Shown: positions 7,171 through 10,121 of the stretch, one piece after another
How positions within the stretch are numbered: position 1 is the first letter of the stretch
Layout: each line of letters starts with the position of its first letter
NCBI GenBank assembly: GCA_016206635.1
Contig: JACQRF010000090.1
Span: 1 to 10,121 of the forward strand
From: Candidatus Omnitrophota bacterium
GTDB taxonomy: Bacteria; Omnitrophota; Gorgyraeia; 1-14-0-20-64-10; JACQQZ01
Direction of reading: 5' to 3'
Length of the DNA stretch: 10,121 nt
The notes under the pieces: generated by a model
Databases searched by the model: none
Told to the model about the DNA's origin: nothing
The model's input: the letters and a program-made list of their open reading frames with translations, nothing else
Program-made: the position numbers and the translations under genes

Positions 7171-8471
7171 TGGCCCCGACCAAACTCTTGCTCCGCGGGG
7201 GCCGGGTCGTGGACCCGGCCAACCGCGTGGACACGACCGCCGATCTGTTGATTGAGGGGGAGCGGATCGCCGCCGTCGGCGACCGGCTGTCGGCCAGCGG
7301 CGCCGAGGTGGTCGAGGCCGACGGCCAGATCGTGTTCCCCGGCTTCATTGATTTGCATGTCCATCTGCGCTCCCCGGGCCGCGAGGAGAAGGAGACCGTC
7401 GCCACCGGGACCCGCGCGGCGGCCAAGGGTGGATTCACGACGATCTGCGCGATGGCCAATACCGAGCCGCCGGCCGACAACCGGCCGGTCGTCGAATTCC
7501 TGCTGGCCGAGGCGAGGCGCAGCGCCGTCGTCAACGTGCTGCCGATCGGCGCGGTGACCAAGGGGCTGGCGGGGGAATCGCTGGCGGATATCGGCGAGCT
7601 GAAGGCCGCCGGCGTCGTGGCGCTCTCGGACGACGGCCGCTCGATCATGAATGCCCACCTGATGCGCCGCGCGCTCGAATACGCGAAGATGTTTGAGCTG
7701 CCGATCATCAGCCACGCGGAGGACACGACCTTGTCGGCCGGCGGCGTGATGCATGAGGGCCTCGTCTCCCTCAAGCAAGGGGTGCAGGGGATCCCGTCCA
7801 CCTCGGAGGCGGTGATGGCCGGCCGCGATCTCTTGCTGGCCGAGGCGACCGGCGCGCGGCTCCACCTGGCGCACGTCAGCGCGCGGGAAACGGTCGATCT
7901 GATCCGCGCGGCCAAAGGGCGCGGCGTGGCGGTGACCGCCGAGGTGACCCCGCACCATCTGGCGTTGACCGACGAGTCGCTGCATGACTACGCCCCCAAC
8001 TACAAAATGAACCCGCCGTTGCGCAGCGAGGGGGACCGGGCCGCGCTGCGGGCCGCGCTCCGCGATGGCGTGCTGGATACGATCGCCACCGATCACGCCC
8101 CGCACACCCAGGCCGAGAAAGACCGGGATTTGGAGGCCGCCCCGTTCGGCGTGATCGGGCTGGAAACCGCCGTGGCGGTGCTCCTGACGGTGCTGGTCAA
8201 GCCGGGGCTGCTCAGCCTGACGCAGCTGGCGGCGGCGCTGAGTTGGCAGCCGGCCCGGGCGCTGGGCATTCCGCGCGGGACGCTGAGCCCCGGCGCGGTC
8301 GCGGACGTGACGGTGGTGGACCCGGGCCGCGCCTGGCAGGCGACGGCCGAGACATTCGAGTCGAAATCGTTGAATTCCCCGTTCATCGGGTGGGCCTTGC
8401 ACGGCGGCGTCACCGAGGTGTTCCTCGGCGGCCGCCGCATCGTGCATACCGGAGAGGTGGTGACGCCATGA
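7170..8471 (+). CDS. pyrC: dihydroorotase, class I
   Basis: Dihydroorotase cyclises carbamoyl-aspartate to dihydroorotate in a zinc amidohydrolase barrel. The 433 residues have all expected metal and active-site motifs: DLHVHLR with H63 and H65, LSDDG with D154, ISHAED with H182, LAHVSA with H235 and ATDHAPH with D308. It is thus a catalytic enzyme, not one of the inactive PyrC-like partners of PyrB found in some bacteria. Class I is indicated by the length, by the N-terminal KLLLRGGRVVDPANRVD and by D154 in place of the carboxylated lysine of class II. GGTGA at 7158-7162 is a fair ribosome binding site seven bases before the ATG, whose A is the last base of the pyrB stop. The stop overlaps the next gene by four bases. 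Confidence 0.97.
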
Positions 8472-9208
8472 GAGGTGGCGGTCGTGCGTGGGGGATGGTG
8501 GGCATGACGTGGCTGGCGTTGGTAGGGGTGGCCACGGCCGAGGACGGCGCGGCGGCGCGCGTCGCGGCGCTGCAGGCGAAGGCCGGCGCCATCCAGTCGT
8601 ACCAAGCGGACTTCACCCTGACGGTCACCGAGGAGGACACGCCATCTGTCCTGAAAGGGACGCTGCTCTACCAGCAACCGGACAAGCGGCGGATCGAATT
8701 CGTCGGTGAACCGGTGGACGACGTCGCCCAGCTCGTCGTCTCGGACGGCGCCGTCGAGTGGCAATATTTTCCCGGACGGAAGATGGCGCACCGCACCGAG
8801 TGGGCGACCGTGAAGGCCGCCGGCGCGCCGCCGGAGATCTCGGCGATCCGCGGCCCGCATCAGCCGTTCCTCGATCTCAAGGCGGACAGCCTGCGCGTCG
8901 TCAGCGAGGCGCCGAATGCCCCGCTCGTCTTTGAGGCCGACCCGGCACCGGCGTTGATGGCGGAGGCGCCGTTTGCGCCAGGGAAGATCCGGGTCGAGGT
9001 CTCGGAGGCGGACGGACTGGCCCGGCGCCTGACCATGACCGATGCCCAGGGGCGCGAGGTCCTTTCGCAGGAATACACGAATGTTCGGCTGAATCCTCCG
9101 GTGCCGGACGCCTCGTTCACCTTCACCCCGCCGGACGGCGTGGAGGTGGTGGACATCTCCGAGGAGCGGGCCGGCCTCGGCGCGCCGGAGGCCGAGGCGG
9201 GACCCTGA
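8468..9208 (+). CDS. LolA-like periplasmic outer-membrane lipoprotein carrier
   Basis: The product has 246 residues with a Sec signal peptide cleaved after VATA (Ala24). The mature protein resembles LolA, which carries lipoproteins from the inner membrane across the periplasm to the outer membrane. The pattern is the usual one: [22 protein letters not shown], then a strand-rich [35 protein letters not shown], and later [28 protein letters not shown] ending in [13 protein letters not shown]. After that comes a short acidic Ala/Glu/Gly tail. It is slightly longer than typical LolA. The start at 8468 overlaps the pyrC stop (ATGA) and is served by GAGGTG at 8454-8459. The family is divergent, so a related LolA-fold protein cannot be excluded. 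Its place inside a pyrimidine operon has no obvious metabolic reason. Confidence 0.85.
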   Translation: MRGGGRAWGMVGMTWLALVGVATAEDGAAARVAALQAKAGAIQSYQADFTLTVTEEDTPSVLKGTLLYQQPDKRRIEFVGEPVDDVAQLVVSDGAVEWQYFPGRKMAHRTEWATVKAAGAPPEISAIRGPHQPFLDLKADSLRVVSEAPNAPLVFEADPAPALMAEAPFAPGKIRVEVSEADGLARRLTMTDAQGREVLSQEYTNVRLNPPVPDASFTFTPPDGVEVVDISEERAGLGAPEAEAGP

Positions 9209-9215
9209 GGCGTTG

Positions 9216-10121
9216 ATGCCGACTGCGCTCCTGGCCCTCGAAGACGGGACGACGGTCGCCGGGGAGGCGTTCGGCGCGCGCGGCGAGACCTCCGGCGAGG
9301 TGGTGTTCAACACCTCAATGACCGGGTACCAGGAAATTCTCACCGACCCGTCGTACACCGGCCAGATCGTGGCGATGACCTATCCCCTCATCGGCAACTA
9401 CGGGGTCAATGCCGATGATGGCGAGTCGGACACGCCGCACGTTGAGGGGTCCGTGGTCAAGGAGGTGTCCACGATCGCGTCGAATTGGCGCGGCCAGCAG
9501 ACGCTCGCCGACTGGCTGGCCAAGCACGGCATCGTGGGCATTCAGGGCGTGGACACCCGCGCGCTGACGCGGCTGCTGCGGACCAAGGGGGCGCTCAAAG
9601 GCGTCCTCTCGACGGAGGACCTCGACCCGGCGCGGCTCGTCCAGAAGGCGAAGGCGTCGCCGGGGTTGGTTGGCCGAGACCTCGTGAAAGAAGTCTCCTG
9701 TAAAACGGCGTTCACCTGGGAGCCGCCTCAAGGGACGCCGACGGAATTCCACGTCGTGGCGATTGACTGCGGGACGAAGCGCAACATCTTCCGGATGCTG
9801 AGCCAGGCCGGTTGCCGGGTGACGGTGGTGCCGGCCTCGACGACGGCCGCGCAGATCCTGGCCTATAAGCCGGACGGCCTGTTCCTCTCCAACGGGCCGG
9901 GCGACCCCGAGGGGGTGCCGTACGTCATCGAGGCGGTCCGGCAACTGCTCCCGACGGTGCCGACGTTTGGCATCTGCCTCGGCCACCAGATCCTGGGACT
10001 GGCCCTCGGCGGCAAGACCTACAAGCTGAAGTTCGGCCACCACGGCGGCAACCACCCGGTCCTCGACATGACGACGCAGAAGGTGGAGATCACCGCGCAG
10101 AACCACGGGTTCGCCGTGGAC
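9216..10121 (+). CDS. carA: carbamoyl-phosphate synthase small (glutaminase) subunit, 3' end outside window
   Basis: CarA releases ammonia from glutamine and channels it to CarB to make carbamoyl phosphate, the substrate of PyrB. The first 302 codons are present; the frame is still open at the right edge, and about 70 more residues would be usual. The N-terminal domain shows [37 protein letters not shown] and the IGNYGVN segment. The class I amidotransferase domain begins near residue 180 with [16 protein letters not shown], then [12 protein letters not shown], the nucleophile Cys254 in [19 protein letters not shown] and [10 protein letters not shown]. The catalytic His/Glu pair would lie just beyond the edge. 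The ATG at 9216 has GAGG at 9207-9210, five bases away, and follows the lolA-like gene by seven bases. carB is expected next. Confidence 0.96.
   Translation, partial: MPTALLALEDGTTVAGEAFGARGETSGEVVFNTSMTGYQEILTDPSYTGQIVAMTYPLIGNYGVNADDGESDTPHVEGSVVKEVSTIASNWRGQQTLADWLAKHGIVGIQGVDTRALTRLLRTKGALKGVLSTEDLDPARLVQKAKASPGLVGRDLVKEVSCKTAFTWEPPQGTPTEFHVVAIDCGTKRNIFRMLSQAGCRVTVVPASTTAAQILAYKPDGLFLSNGPGDPEGVPYVIEAVRQLLPTVPTFGICLGHQILGLALGGKTYKLKFGHHGGNHPVLDMTTQKVEITAQNHGFAVD

Overview
The window is GC-rich (about two thirds G+C by eye) and densely coding, with every supported gene on the + strand. It reads as the chromosome of a Gram-negative, didermic bacterium: there are an outer-membrane-type lipoprotein, a LolA-like periplasmic lipoprotein carrier and several Sec signal peptides. 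The pyrimidine operon is led by PyrR and a PyrR-binding leader RNA, which argues against a typical gammaproteobacterium. A GC-rich non-proteobacterial lineage such as Nitrospirota or Methylomirabilota/NC10 would fit, but the phylum cannot be settled from this sequence alone.

Region 1 (53-4229) is a two-component system followed by an exported cell-envelope module. An OmpR/PhoB-type response regulator and its HAMP-containing histidine kinase are followed by a 121-bp gap carrying direct repeats at 11-bp phasing, which suit a regulator of this family. Then come a very small secreted basic protein with an unusually perfect ribosome binding site, a small lipoprotein with a peptidoglycan-binding domain, and a secreted GHL10-family glycosyl hydrolase-like protein related to E. 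coli DigH. Together these suggest a signal-controlled peptidoglycan/envelope module.

Region 2 (4226-5534) is a BrnT/BrnA-type toxin-antitoxin pair with its own good sigma70-like promoter. Its -35 box contains the stop codon of the preceding gene, and a perfect palindrome, the likely operator, covers its -10. The antitoxin gene overlaps rsmI, a 16S rRNA 2'-O-methyltransferase, by one base, so rsmI appears to be expressed with the toxin-antitoxin pair. RsmI is short and lacks the usual C-terminal domain.

Region 3 (5531-10121) is the de novo pyrimidine operon: pyrR, pyrB, pyrC, a lolA-like gene and carA, which runs off the right edge. Genes overlap by 1-4 bases or are 7 bases apart. The leader before pyrR contains a convincing PyrR-binding hairpin whose lower stem pairs with the pyrR ribosome binding site. 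This suggests UMP-dependent translational repression rather than a terminator-type attenuator. The lolA-like gene inside this biosynthetic operon is the odd member.
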